Shown here: positions 11,072 through 25,500 of the stretch, piece after piece
Layout of the letters: every line of letters starts with the position of its first letter
Position numbering within the stretch: position 1 is the stretch's first letter
The notes under the pieces: generated by a model
What the model saw: the letters and a program-made list of their open reading frames with translations, nothing else
Told to the model about the DNA's origin: nothing
The model's database searches: none
Program-made: the position numbers and the translations under genes
Source of the DNA: Ptychodera flava
Taxonomy: Eukaryota; Hemichordata; Enteropneusta; Ptychoderidae
Direction of reading: 5' to 3'
NCBI RefSeq assembly: GCF_041260155.1
Contig: NC_091940.1
Location: forward strand, 33,243,341-33,307,340
Length of the DNA: 64,000 bases

Positions 11072-13538
11072 GCAAAAATACCCTCATGATGAAAAACTAA
11101 AAAGATCAAGAAATGACCTATACAAATTTCAGGTACACCTGGTTTTCAAGGAAATTATATTGACAACTTTTTCAATGTGTGATTTGAACGGAAAGGTATC
11201 ATTCTCAGTCATTATGTAAATTTCTCTACTTCTGAATGCCCATTTTGTTGATATCAAATTTGTGTACAGTCTACGGTACACACTAATTATGTCAGTACAG
11301 AACATCAAATACAATGAAAGCAACATTACAATTTACATCTGTTGGTAAAGCATAACAATTTGACACTAACTTGTACTTACGGAAAGATGACACTCCACGG
11401 CTATAACAAATATTTGATACGGTATTCTTTTAAACTTCTGTTTAAAGGGACAAGGGCTGTTATTTTTGAAATATTTATATTCGTCTGTAAGGCATACATT
11501 GCCCTAAAGCACACCTCAAGTCAATGCATCAGCCCCACGAACACATTGCATTATGTGAAGTATCCAACCTTATTGTTGATGAATGATTTCTTGTTTGGAC
11601 TTAAATTCAGGTGTCAACAATGACCTTTGACACGACATGTATATACAATGAGTTGAACACTATGTATTTCAGAATGATTTCAGGACAAATGATATTTCAC
11701 AAACTGAAGTTCCATACTGGAGTTCTGTTTGTAAAATCACAAGTTACAGTGGGGAATATGTCCCTGGTCTAGTCTTTGTTTTGTTGTTGTTCTTTTTTTG
11801 AAAGTTGATAGAAAATATACCATGCCATGACATCAAGAAATGTGCATTACTGTGACAAGATATTGTGAGAAAACCTGATTTCTCTTGGACAAAGAATCCC
11901 TGATTTTGTTTGTTACTGCTGTTTGAATATAGGAATAGGACGAATTGTTGTAATCAAATGAAATTTACTATGCATGTATTATTTCAATATGTGTCATTAT
12001 TGATACCATAGATTATAAAAGTAATATATTATACCAATTGAAGTAAGAAATAGCTGGAAAACTGAAGTTTAAAATTTTGCTCATACTCTATACAAGGAAA
12101 CATTTGAATCTTGTCTTTCTCATAGTCAAAAATCAAGCTCACAACAGGTATTGCAAATTTTTGGATGAGACAATGTGAACCGTTGTGAACCCTTAGGGGA
12201 AAAATCAATTTTTAAATTTTCATAGACACAAATTGGTGAAAATTTTATTATGCCAAGGGTTTCACAAAGGCCCAAGGGTCAATAAAAACTGCAAACTGGC
12301 AAAGATTTTTAAGATTTTTCAGAATTGAGATATCTTGGTAGACTGAAAACTACTGGGCCTGTGTAAAACAATCTTTTTCTTTGTTTGAAATACAATAATC
12401 AAAGGTAGTCCCATTTTCATTTATTGTGGGAGGGATCCCCTGGAAAAACTGGACTGTTTTCATATGGAAAAACAGGACCCAGTTATCTGCAGGTGTGCCA
12501 GATATCGGTCTCTAAGATGAACTCAACCATCAAGGCTCTCTCTACACATGGAATTTTGATAAAACAGAAATTACCTGGAAATACTTGTAAATGATCAGCA
12601 AGATGCATTTATTGTAAGCTGTCTCACTGAATTGATTTGTGCTTGTAGTATTCTTAAGAAACTGACGGTGAGAACTGGTTTGGCTGTCTGCAAAATCCTC
12701 AAACTGACTATTACATTGGTTGCATTGCTTATGCTTATACCTGGGTTTCAAAAAATTGGATGCAATATCTACAATAATCGTCATAAAACATCTTCACTTA
12801 TGCCATAAAATATGCCTTTAAATTTTCCTCTCTCATGCAATTACAATTTAAATAAATACAATATGCCCCTGTGTTACAGCAGAAATGATCAATTTGTATA
12901 CATCGATCCTTTTTATCATCAGAATAAAATAAAAGTGCAGCTTAACCTCAAAGATTGTGTCATCAAGCAGTATACTAATACACATTCAAGGTTGTGTTAT
13001 CACTGTAAAATTTTGATATTTTCAAATGAGCAGAGCTCATAAGACTGCAGCAAATCATGTCTCTCTTTCTTTAGGAAGGGCTACAGGCTTGTTGCATGAC
13101 CTACGACCTGATAACAATGAGCATGCTCAGTCAGGTTCGAAGGTCACCTTCCACTCTTCTTTGACACCCACCAAACATGGCATTATTTTTTCACATTTAT
13201 CTTTTTTGTTTTCTTTTTCTCTAACTCTTTCTCTTTTCTCTTTCTGTCCTAGTCCTCTTTTGAGCATGACTTTTAAAGTCATCGGCAAACAGCCAACAAA
13301 AACATGGTGATTGTACCACCCTAAAAGACACATCATTAATTATTCCTTTCAGGTTTAGTACATATATTATAACAACACTGGATATACAAATATATGTATA
13401 AATAATAACGTAACAGAGATAAGAATCTGGTATAATATTTTAAAAACCAATAAAGAATACATTTGCCAAAAGCCTAGCCCTTCCTCTCCTGACCCCATCA
13501 TGTCCCCTACTTTCTTTCTTTTGCGCTTCTCATTCCTC
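11072..13538. other. 3' flank of PNP-A; no further gene seen
   Basis: AT-rich sequence with no recognisable coding exon. It presumably includes the PNP-A 3' UTR just left of 13539. I could not fix a polyadenylation signal with confidence. Confidence 0.4.
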
Positions 13539-16500
13539 TTAAATTACTCCGTTTCCGTTGTTGATCTTCTCAGAATTGGACATCCTTTCAACCAGTCGAG
13601 CTATCAGGTTTTGCATGTCGCTGGCCCGTTGACGCCCTGTTTCCAACACCTCCTCGTGGTTCGCTTCCTCATCGTTGTCGTAGTCCAAGATACACTTGTT
13701 GGTGATCAGCGACATTCCGAACACTCGCAGGCCACAGTGTTTGGCTACGACAACTTCCGGACAAGTGCTCATGCCTGGAAAGACAAGAAAAGCACATTTG
13801 ACCAAAAGGGACTCTCTCTCTTCTCATGGTGAAAATCTTTCCCACAAGTAACCAATTTTCTTTTCATCAAGCACTATAGGGGTAGAGTACAGGAAAGGGC
13901 ACTCAAGGCATCATGGGTAATACCAGAAGCCTTGTTCATTCAAGATGTAAATCATACTATCCATGTCAGTCAGTTATGTTTTCCCTGAACATCAGCTGTA
14001 GTTTCTCTACTCTGTTATTTCACAGTATGTTTAAAAATTATCCTGTATATGGCCTTTAAAACATTAAATGGTGTAACACGTAACATATGCATCTCAATTA
14101 CCGTCAACAAATTATCAATGCATTCAGCTCTGGCCTTCAATTCATTCATACACGTTTACCCCGCCAGAGACTTTCAAACATCCCCATTAATATCTAATGG
14201 ACGAAACCATATCGAGGGATTTTGAGGTGAAAGGGTTACCATTGCACATCACACATTATGACATGGCACTGACTTGTCAAACTACTGAGAACATCAAAAT
14301 GCTTTAGAGAATGGACAACCAATCTCCCATTCTCTGTAAAAGATATGCATAAGCACCTATGATCGCCTATCTCACATATTTTGATGGCAGGTGAAAACTT
14401 ACCAACAGCGTCAGCGCCGATTGTTTGCAAGAATCTCAGTTCAGCCGGCGTTTCAAACGATGGCCCGGACAGACTGCAGTACACACCGTCTCTAATCAGA
14501 CGTCCTAATCCAAGTTCCTTGGCGATATCTGATGCCTGCTCCCTCATTGTTCTGTCATAGGCCTTGGACATTGGCGGAAACCTTGGACCAAATCTGGTTT
14601 GTGGGGGGAAAAGAAGAGCAATACATTCATACAGGTTTCACAAAGTTTTAAGCCCACTTTTTACCTTTCATCCATACAACTTGTAGTAGGCAGGTGGTTT
14701 GACCTACTACATACATTGAAATTACGGAGAAAGGTTCAACCTTGGATGTTTTCTTGATCTGTGTTGGCCATACATAAAGTATTTCAAGTGAATCTCTGTA
14801 ACGCAAAAATGTTCATACCATATCTGATTGAGTATAAAAGCAGACTCTACCTCAGAGAGATGAAGGACAATCAAACTTTAACAATACTTTTCTGGCCTGT
14901 TTCTTGTGCAGACTCATTTGAAGTCATTTTAGTAAATGACTCATTTATGATCTCAGGTTTGTGAAATCGGAAATTTTTCTTCCATAGCCTTGACACAGTG
15001 TAAAGCTACCATTTTTGAGGTTTAAACATTGTTTCAAATATTGATGTCACTTACCTCTCATCATTGGGTCCCATTAGGGGGTTACCCCCAGTCATTCCCA
15101 TCATGTTGATATGATCTTTGATCATCATGAAGTCACCAACATTGTAACTCCGGTTAATGCCTCCAGCGGCGTTGGTTACGATCACCGTTTTGACGCCCAT
15201 CAAGCTCATTACACGGATGGGGATTGCAACCTATTCATTGAACAAAAGGAAAAATGAAGGATTTGGAGTACCCATTTTTGCCATAGCTATGCAAATTATT
15301 GGCCTGATCAAAATAAACGTTATCTCATCAATGAAACAAAATGATATACATGTAATCAACTATTCTCTGTAGCGTAAGGAAAGGAAGTATTTACTTTAAA
15401 AGGCCAGTAGCTGTAACTTTTGAAGAATTTTTTCGCTCTTTTTGTCAAATGCAAGTTCTTGTTCTACTCTCTCAAGCACGTTGTAACACCTGCCATTTTA
15501 CTTGTCACCACAGCATTTATATATGTAAACTACATTATTGTTTAATTTAAATTCACGTTAGGACCATAATTCCCTTGTCAACATTAACAATGCAGTTTAC
15601 ACATATACAAGCTGAGCTGAATATTGTGTATAAAAATGCTTTTTGACATTAAAAACAAAAAGAGAAAAAATATCATGAAAAGTTACAGCGCCCTCTAAGA
15701 CAATCACACCCTATAGACATCACGTAATGCCACGTACACGCAATGTTAGTATAGAAGACAGTATAATCTATCTTTCAGCCTATACATCATGCTTCATATG
15801 TTTGAACTTGACATTGCTTCATGAATATTTATTCAACTGTAACAAAAAAAGTTCCTTTCTCGGTAACTTGCACAAAGCAAACAGGTAAACTCCTTGCTTC
15901 AAACAGTCTTTAAAACTTTGCAGATTGTCCAATAAGAATAAAAATCTATTTCACACAAAATGACACAAGATGGACTAAATAAATTATGTGGATATGAGGG
16001 TTAAAAGTGTTTAACCCTTTTAGGGCCAAAGTCACATTTTGTCACCTTTATCATATGTACACCAGTCAATATTTTCCTAATTTTTGCTAAAATTTTGATA
16101 AAAACTGTGGCTGATGAAATACTATATTCATTTGGTCCAAATTATCAGAAAAATTACAGAAAATTTCATAAAATACCGTCAATGACGCTGTACCTTCTCT
16201 AATGTGTGGCCAGGTCAGGTAATTGGTTGTTGGCATGAAGTTGTTGGTAAATAGTTGATGATGTAGGGGCATGAGGTGGGATATGGACCCAAAGAACCAA
16301 AAAGATGATTAAATACATCAATCAAAAAAATTCTAAGCTACAGTATAAACTGCCTAAAGATAGTTCAATGTGGAAAAAAGTTAAATAATTCAGAAATAAG
16401 AATTAACAGTCCAAAATAGTAATGACGCACTTCCCTACTGACCTGAGTGCATGTGATATACACAACCTGGCATCTGTAAATTAAATGTATACCAAGTGAT

Positions 16501-19500
16501 CATTTTAAGCCACTTTTAACGTTTTTAATGGATTTTCCAAAGAGTCCTGTGGAAATGATGAAAAACGCTTATCTGGTCTTGTGTTTGTAAAACCTCATGG
16601 CTGATAATTGTCATAGTATTGAAAAAAATTGAAAGTGAAGAAATTACTGTTTTTAATAGGCATATTTTCCTTGAAATACATGACCGTGTAAAGAATATAT
16701 GCTAAAAATGTTTAAGAGTAAATTTCTTTTCAAATAAATAATTTAATCTGTGACCAAAGGATTTTTATTCTTTGAGTTTACAAATTCACACATTGCAATT
16801 TGTTCAATCATCTTGTGCAGTGCAAAATTTATAAAATGACTGAAAAACAAAAAAAATTGGCAGAATTACTGTCTTTGTAATGTAAAATTATGGGTTGACA
16901 TCACGATAATTGTTAATCTGTTCGAAGTACTACTATACTTTAATTAAAAAAAGAAAAGTTCATGCAGAAACGGTAACATATATTGTCAGCAATGTAGTGT
17001 TAATTTTGACTTTACATTAAAATATGCCTTTGCGGATACCAAATATATAGGGCGAAATATTAAAATCAGCCATGTTCAGCAAAATCCACACAACAGCATT
17101 GATCCTTTTCTAATTTGATTTGATTTGCTTATGTTATCCTTGTATGACAGTCAGTACAATATGGAACTTGAACACAACACAGTGAATAAGTATGCTGTAA
17201 ATGAAATGGTGTGGCTGCATCCACATGCAGCAATAGAAGTGCCTTTGTCTCTCACCCCTCATTTCCAACCTGTCCCATCCCTGAAAAAATAGTTTGGTCT
17301 TATATTTATAATGTTAATAATTTCTGTATTTGTTAAAATGTGAGCATCTCAAAAACTTTTGATCATAAACATTTTCATTGTTTTTTATAGCTGACCAGTC
17401 AATTAACCTGTTTATTTTGAATATTTGCGCATTTTTCCTCAGTATTTGACATTTTCAGAATACCTTCAATCTGTCATTTTCTAAATCACGGTCCCTCCAC
17501 CGTGTCTAAATCTTAGTAAATGTTTAAATGCTCCTTTGTGTGGTCAAGCTTTCCACAAGCATCAAATGTGGTACTTCATATAGGAAGGTCTGCCTCTAGA
17601 GGGCGGGCATCATGTACAGTGTTTGTTAGTTATTTCCTCCACATAAACTTCTGATTGTACTGTAAACAATGAACATGGCCGACGTCCGATTTTCCTGTCT
17701 AAAACTTTCACTCATTTTCGTTCATATGACTCTGAAACTCCAGGAAACGATTGGGAAGAAAGAGTTATCTTGAAATATTGAGGTACTCGCCGATATTTTG
17801 CAAAATTAAATGAGAAAAAATGCAAGGAAAATGCCGACAGGCTTACACAATGACCGTTTTCAGACTCAGAGGCATATGATCATCAGCTGCAGTTTATGCA
17901 ACAGGCCCATATCACGTGAGGCCATGAGGGGATATCCACGCAACTCAGTACCAAACACTAGCGCACACAGAGTGAGCAAACACAAAGTGAGTACCCCTAA
18001 CGTCAGCTCAGTAGTCTGTAATAGATCGTAGTCAACTAAGAAACCTTGGAGAAAGGCTTAACACTGTGGCTATGCCGCTAAGTCCCTTTTGATTTTTGTC
18101 ACAGCTCAAAATCGTTCTCCTACACCTCAACCTGAGCCATAAACACCCCCACCAGTTTATGATATGACCCATCACAATAGCATGACGTCAACGGATCTTG
18201 ACAGACGGAAGTCTTGACAGACGGAAGAAGTTGACACCAGCATACTGGTTTTCAACTCTAATACCTTCTCTGTCTATAAATAGACACGAGAAGGTAAAAA
18301 ATTGGTAAAATGTTGCATCAAAATTTTTGGCGGGAAAATTACAGCGTTCAAAGGATTAAATGAATAAATTGCTGAAGGGGCATATTCTCATATAAATTAT
18401 GAGAGCCGTTTGGAAAATTGGAATTACAAAAACATGTAACACTTTTCACCTTCCATGCTGGATATCCCTCGTAGAGATGAAATCTTCCCTGCATACACAC
18501 CACTTCTTTGTCACCTAGTTTTCCAAACACTAGCTGGCCAACATGTCCCTTTACTGAAACATGAAGGAAAACATTTGTTAACTCTTTTGAATTTCACCCT
18601 TTCACCACCATGGTTTGGCCCAAATCCATCCTTATCAATGATGAGTGTGGACCTGCTTACAGGTAATGAGGGGTGACCAAGCAGAATGCACAACGGGGAC
18701 AGATTCTCCAAATCTCTTACAATGTTAAATTCTTTTCTGGTCTACAGGCTGCATGGACTCATCGGGAAAAAATCGGCCTTAAATCTCAAGTTTTCTACGT
18801 CTTGCTTTTGTCGAACTGAAATGTTGATTTGTGAGTGATATCATATTCGCACCACAACACAATTCAGTCATTTTGAAATTGTATTACCAAAATACTGACC
18901 TTTTTCTCACAAAGTTACAGAATAACCTTACTAAAACTGTCAATCAAACGATCTTCTGTGAGTTACTCTTGATTTGATACATTATCAGTGTTTTTTTAAG
19001 GCTGGTACCCTTAGTAAACGTTTGGGGCGGGGGTGTTTCCTAGTCATGTTACCAGGATTCCCCCTGTTATATTCAATGCAATTAGAATAGAGGATAGCAG
19101 AAATGTTGAGTTTCAAACATTACTTACCCATCTTCCCAAAACCTTAGTGAAAACACTGTTTCATCTGTTCAACAATGCCATAAATCGTCCAAATATCGTC
19201 GTCGTAGTCACATTTACTAATACCAGAAGCCGATTTGAACTTTAATTTCTCACATTGTCAGGAAGGTCTAACAACGATCAACGTGGCAAAAAACTATGAC
19301 TACTAGTAATGCTAATGGTGGTATGGAATGTGGTCATTATCTCTACCTCCTCTTCACACATTCAGAGACAACTTACAAATGTGATCTCTGGCATGCACAC
19401 ACGCCTCGGGGTAGAAACTTGTAAAACTTACCAGTACTGACTGGAAACTTGGGGATATCTTCGTACACAATTTTATAAGAGTCCTCTAGTCTGTCTGCTA

Positions 19501-22500
19501 ATCCACCCAGACCTGATCCACAGATTATCAGAATCTTTGGGCGGCATTTTGTCTTTCCCTGCAGAAAATTCCGTATCTCTTCGTAGTCTTCAAAAGTGAA
19601 TCTGAAAGGAGACAAATGTGAAGTTACAGTCACTGGCACAAAGATAATTTCATTAATTTCTTTAATCTTCATTTAACAATCACCACTTCCAATACCTGAT
19701 GACCATGTCATCTCTAAGTTTTATTCATTTTACGAGCAGCTTCAAAAAATGTGCAATAATAGGGGTGAAAAACTCCGCAATCTATTTGCAAATTACTATG
19801 AATATTCCTGTATTCCCATACAGGTGATTACAAATAAAATCGTGACTGTGTTCTAACAATCATATCACACTATTATCTCTTTGGAACTTTTTTCTTGGGT
19901 ATACAGGACGGTTTATCAAATGAAAGATATAGATAACATTTAGCTCGTTTTGCTTTCCTTTGCCAAGCCACGTAGGGTATTGCATTTGCATATTGATAAG
20001 TACTTGGCACCGAGCCAAAGTCTATCTGGCAATGAAAATGCTTTTGTCATTGAATTGAGGACAATTTTAGTTGAATTCCTTTTACTGTAGGTTGTTGTCA
20101 TTGGATAGTTACATAATAAAAGTCTGCTCTTCCAGATGTTTTCAATCAGGTCACGTGAACCAAAGGGTCCACAATTCTATCAATTAAATTAATTTCTTTT
20201 GGTGTTTTGATGGAAATTGGATCGTTGTAATGTTATGTCAAACATTACATTCTCCTTCACTATTTTTCCGCTGTTTGTATTACATCAGACAACTTTGCCA
20301 CCAGCAATATCGTATCTAGAAAACACAGTCATCATAAGACTAATTCATAAATCCATGCTAGGAATTATATCTTCTATTACCAGAGAAAAATACCATAAAG
20401 TGGGAAAGAAAGTAGGTACATGTAGAATCACACTGTGATTGAATACATGAACGTCACATGCAATTACAATGTGTTTACCTGGAATTTATTTTCATAATAC
20501 AATGTTATATATTATACCATATAGGAACACTGATGATTTTATGTGAAATAAGCAACAAGTTGATATCAACACAAAATCTCAGATGATGTGTACACTGTAG
20601 GCCAGGCAAAAGATGAAGGGTACTATGATATTTAGTTTACTTTATCACTATTTTTAGATTGAGCACAGCAGGCTGAAGGTCTGTTCCTATGATGCAGTAT
20701 ACATGTACCAGACTGAGGGGGAACGTTAACTTTGGTGCCCATCTGTAGGAAATAATTCTTAATATTATCAGAGAACACTTCATACAAATACCTGGTATTT
20801 ACCACGGTCCCTCCACAATTATGTCCTCCCACTTCAGGAAATATTTTTTGTTTTGGTAACAGTGGGGCGTCTGTATTAAAGAGTACAAGGTACCAGACCA
20901 AAAAAGGCCGTGAACTTTCACTTATATATCTGAAGTAATCACATATTGTGATCATTATTTGTGATTTTTGAAAAATGAAGGGTGGCTTATCAATTTTCTG
21001 CGACTCAGTTTCATTTTCAAGGACTTTTCAAGGATTTTCTGGGAGCTGTACACTACAATGTCTCTCAGGGGCTCTCCAGGAGTCTAAAAGCCTCCATTGT
21101 TGCAACTCTGTTGGCAACAATATTCATTCACAAAATTCTAGCCCTGAATTTCTTGAGAAGTAAAAAAAATTGACACATCCAAAAGACACATCAAAAGAAA
21201 ACAAAGTAGTTTTGATATTCCATAAAGTCAAGTGTGATAGTGTTGAATAGGCTGCTGAAACAAATACTCAGGTGGATAGAGTAAACTTTGAAGTCAGACT
21301 CAGATGTACCCTTTCATCACCATGGTTTTGCCCAAACCCACGGTTATCAATAGTGATTGTGGACCAGTTTACAGGGTACTGGGGTGAACAGGTTGAAGTC
21401 ATACACAACACAGTTACACCGACCCAGGTAAACCTATGAATAAATTCTACAGTGTAAAGTAAAGTAAAGTAAGCCTTTATTGAAATCGTATCCCAGTTGG
21501 GATCTTGATCATAAAGTACAATAAAGGTTTTGCAAAAACAACAATGAAAGAGTATATATAATATATACATGTATATAAATATAAATATCTGTACATGAGG
21601 TCAACATATTAAAGGTTCATAAATAGTTTACTTTGTCTTTTTCATTTTGTCTTGTCTGAGTTTAAAACATGTATGTATGTATTTTCCCAATTCACATAGT
21701 GATGCTTTATCTGTCCTTGAAAAGATGCTTACAAGGTCTTGTGTGCCTCTGAATGTGTTTTTACAAATGTTTAGTTTACTGAAAAAATCATGTCTAATGT
21801 CTGTGTATCCTTTGCAATGAAAAAGAAAATGTATCTCATCTTCTACTTGTTTGTTTTGGCAAATTGGGCATGCTCTGTCTATGACATCAAGGTTTCTATA
21901 TCTACCTGTTTCTATGTGTAGTATGTGTGCACTAATGCGTAACTTGCACAGGGCTGATCTGTGATCTGGGTTTTTTATAACATGAAGGTAGCTTTCGAGA
22001 GAGAAATCTATTTCAACTCTCTGTATGTGCGAAGTTTATTTTTATGGTGCCCTTGTCTGGTATCATCATGAATCAATTCAAATGCACATTTTTCAAATAG
22101 CTGTTTAACTTTTACATTGAAATTAACTAGTATTAAACTGTTTGTCATTTTCTATCTTTACATTCATGGCATCTCCAATATTTAAGAGCAGCAACGATTG
22201 TTTAATTCCTGACACCCAATTATCTGTATGTGCATTGTCCAGTTGACAACCCAGATCATAAGCCTCACGAGTCAGTGTTGTATCTGCTTTCTTACTTATT
22301 TTTAACCAATATTTGACCATTTGTGTTATGCTTGAAACAATTAGAGGATATCTACCCAGTTCCATTAAACATGCTATGTTGGATGCTTTATTATTCACTT
22401 TAAGTATGTGCTTGCAAAATTAATGTGCAACTTTTCAATTGTGTTTGTTAAGTTTGTGAGTATGGTTTTTGCATTTGTGCATATGTCTGCAGTCCATACT

Positions 22501-25500
22501 TCTGTACAGTATAGCAGAATAGGTTTTATCATGGCATCAAACATTTGTATATGGACCTTAATTGGAATATTTGACTCTGCAAAGAGTAACTGTCTCAATT
22601 TAAAACACGCCTTTATAGCTCTGTTTTTCAAATCAATTTGTGCTCTGTTTAGTTTTCCTGTAATATTTAACTTTATGCCAAGGTAAGTATATGTTGACAC
22701 ATTTTCCAACTCATTACCATGTATAGTAAATTTAAATTTGTTGAAAATTTTCCCCGATTTGTTGAAAACCATGATTTTTGATTTGAGAATGTTTATGCCT
22801 AAATGCCATTTTTCACAATAATGCCCTATTGAATTTATAGCATTCTGTAGCCCCGTAGGTGTCTCAGATAGTAGAAGTAAGTCATCGGCATAAAGTAGAC
22901 ATGATAAAGTACTCCGTAATAAAGTTGGTGGGTCATTGGTGACACAATTAAGCGAATCTTTTATGTCATTAATGTATAGGTTAAAAAGCAGTGGGCTTAA
23001 GCCGTCACCTTGCCTTATTCCTCTCTCCATGGGAAACTGTTCAGTGAGTCCCTCTTTCACCCTAATGCAACCCTTCAGTGTATGGGAACTGATACCTGGC
23101 AAGACTGAGAAGGCAGCTTTTTGAGTTTCAACCTACATGTACCTGTGGATGGGTAAACATTCTTAGGGGGATAAAATATTCAATAGGTGTACTTTTTCAT
23201 ATATGAAATTCTGACTCTAAAATTCCATGGGACGATCAATTTAATAAACCACAATAACTTGTAAAACTCATAAAAATTTACAACGATGAATTAGGATATC
23301 ATATTTTTTATTTAAAATACAGCAGACATGACTGTTTATTTGTAGGATTGTGGACTGCCTGTCAACCAAATTTTCACAGCAAAACCATGATTGAATAAAG
23401 CAGTGTGAAGTGTATATTTATGACAACAAGCCTAGAATACGTAATTCAATATTAGTCCTTGTGCATGAGTCAAGGAACTCCTGCCCTGATCCTGTTTCTG
23501 TTCCTTGTTTGACAAAGAATTACTATGCTGGTACTACACTACAGTGTTGCAGCCAGAATTTTATAAATAAACCAGGGAACACTGTGTCCCATTACTGTTT
23601 ATTTTTGAGGACATTTTGCACATTTTGGGGACAACATGCATCAATTGTCATTAACCAAATATTGTATTATTTTGTGACAAATTAGTAGCACAAAAGAAAG
23701 GTCAAGCTGCCTTGACTGCGTTATGCACGTTGTTATGCTTGAATTTCAGGCAGGTGATTGTAGCAGTACATGTATACTGTAACTGCTGCCAATCAGAGCT
23801 AAGCCAGACTACACGCAAGTTATAATATTATATCAAGTGCAATGTTTTAATTTCTAATCACAGTATGTATAAAAGCCTAAAAACAAAAGTCATCTTCAGT
23901 ATCATATAACACTTGCAGACGACACCCAACACAGTGGACTCATCAGTGCGCCCGTGGTGACCCGCAGTACATGTACAGGGGAATGTGGGATATCAAATTC
24001 CGTTTTGGGGACATTGTCGCAAGGGTGTGTCCGGGCTGCAACATTGATACTATTACTTTGTGCAGGTATAGGCACTATCGTAGAATGAGAACCCACTGCT
24101 TACAGTATAGAGAGCACAACAGAGGACTGGTTTTATATTCACAGCTCCTGAAAGAACCACCTTTATTTGGCACTGTAACAGCCTGACCAGTGGGTTTGAT
24201 CTAACCTAACAGAACAGAAGGGGTGGCCAGTGGAGACCAGACACAAGGATGTACATGTTTTGTCACAATACAATGCACATTGACCTATTGACATGATTCT
24301 TGACCCGTCGGGCATTTTACAGTTCACCCTGTACTTTTCATCCTGATCATGACCTAGCTGACCTACTTCCATTTTAACATCACACTATCAGTTAAAGTCG
24401 TACCCAAGTCAAAACTGAAAGACTTCCATTTTTGACAAAACTTTCCTCAAGGATGCTCTAAACCATTCTTTCAAAATCAAGAAAAAAGGCCTTAAATAAA
24501 TACCAGTACCAGAGAAAAAAAATACACTAGTGGTAGTGGCACTTGCACATTTGAAATTCAAAATGGTCACCATGCTTGTGTTACCTCTACAGGTAAGTAT
24601 TACATTATCAATTTTCACAAAACACAAGATGGCAAAAACTTCATGCATGCAAAGCAAAAAAAACAAGCCCAGACAACCTGAAAAATATTGTAGAAAATTG
24701 AGTCTCAATATCTACTCCCAGGTGCATTCTAACTTACAGTGCAAACTGTGGTGGGTATGAGATGTCGGCATGGCATCAAACATCAAAGAGATATAGTACA
24801 TGTACATAAGTCATCGATAACCATAATCCAACAAAGATTGGGTCGAGTGCAGATAATTTTTCAGATAACGATGGGAAATGCAATGATAACCCAGCTATAA
24901 TTGTGTATCACCACACAACTTCTAAAAAGCCGAAAACCGGAATGTAGGACCATTGGGCGGCCGGCCAACTGATCACGACAACCCAGGGAGCAAGGGTCTC
25001 CTGGTCACATTGTTGAAAATTTTTCTTGGCACAGAGGCATATAGCAAAAAGAAGCCCTATCATAATATCATATCAAACTGAAGACAGTCTCCTGGTTCTT
25101 GCATCTTTTGTCCAAAACTGTACTGTTATCTTTGTGGCAGATGGCCATGTGACCTAACTTCCATGTGAGACTTGTGCCGATAGGTCAGGGGTCCTGCTCT
25201 GAATGCCTTTCAATACTCGGGTTCATTCTACGGACAAAGATCTCTGATCATTTCTTAAGAAAGGAGATTGTGAATTCATGTGAAAAATATTTCAGTCGGA
25301 TCATGTACCTAAATGCAATAAAAAAGCATGAATGCCTTAATGTAGTATGCGCCTCAAAAGTGAAAGACTTAAACTTTTGTTCAAACTTTCTTTGAGGAAT
25401 CTTTCAACCAATCTCTTTCAAAATCAAGAATGAAAATAGGGGGTCACCATTCAAATTTTGGTACCAGAGAAACAAATTACCCAACATTAACCGATATTTG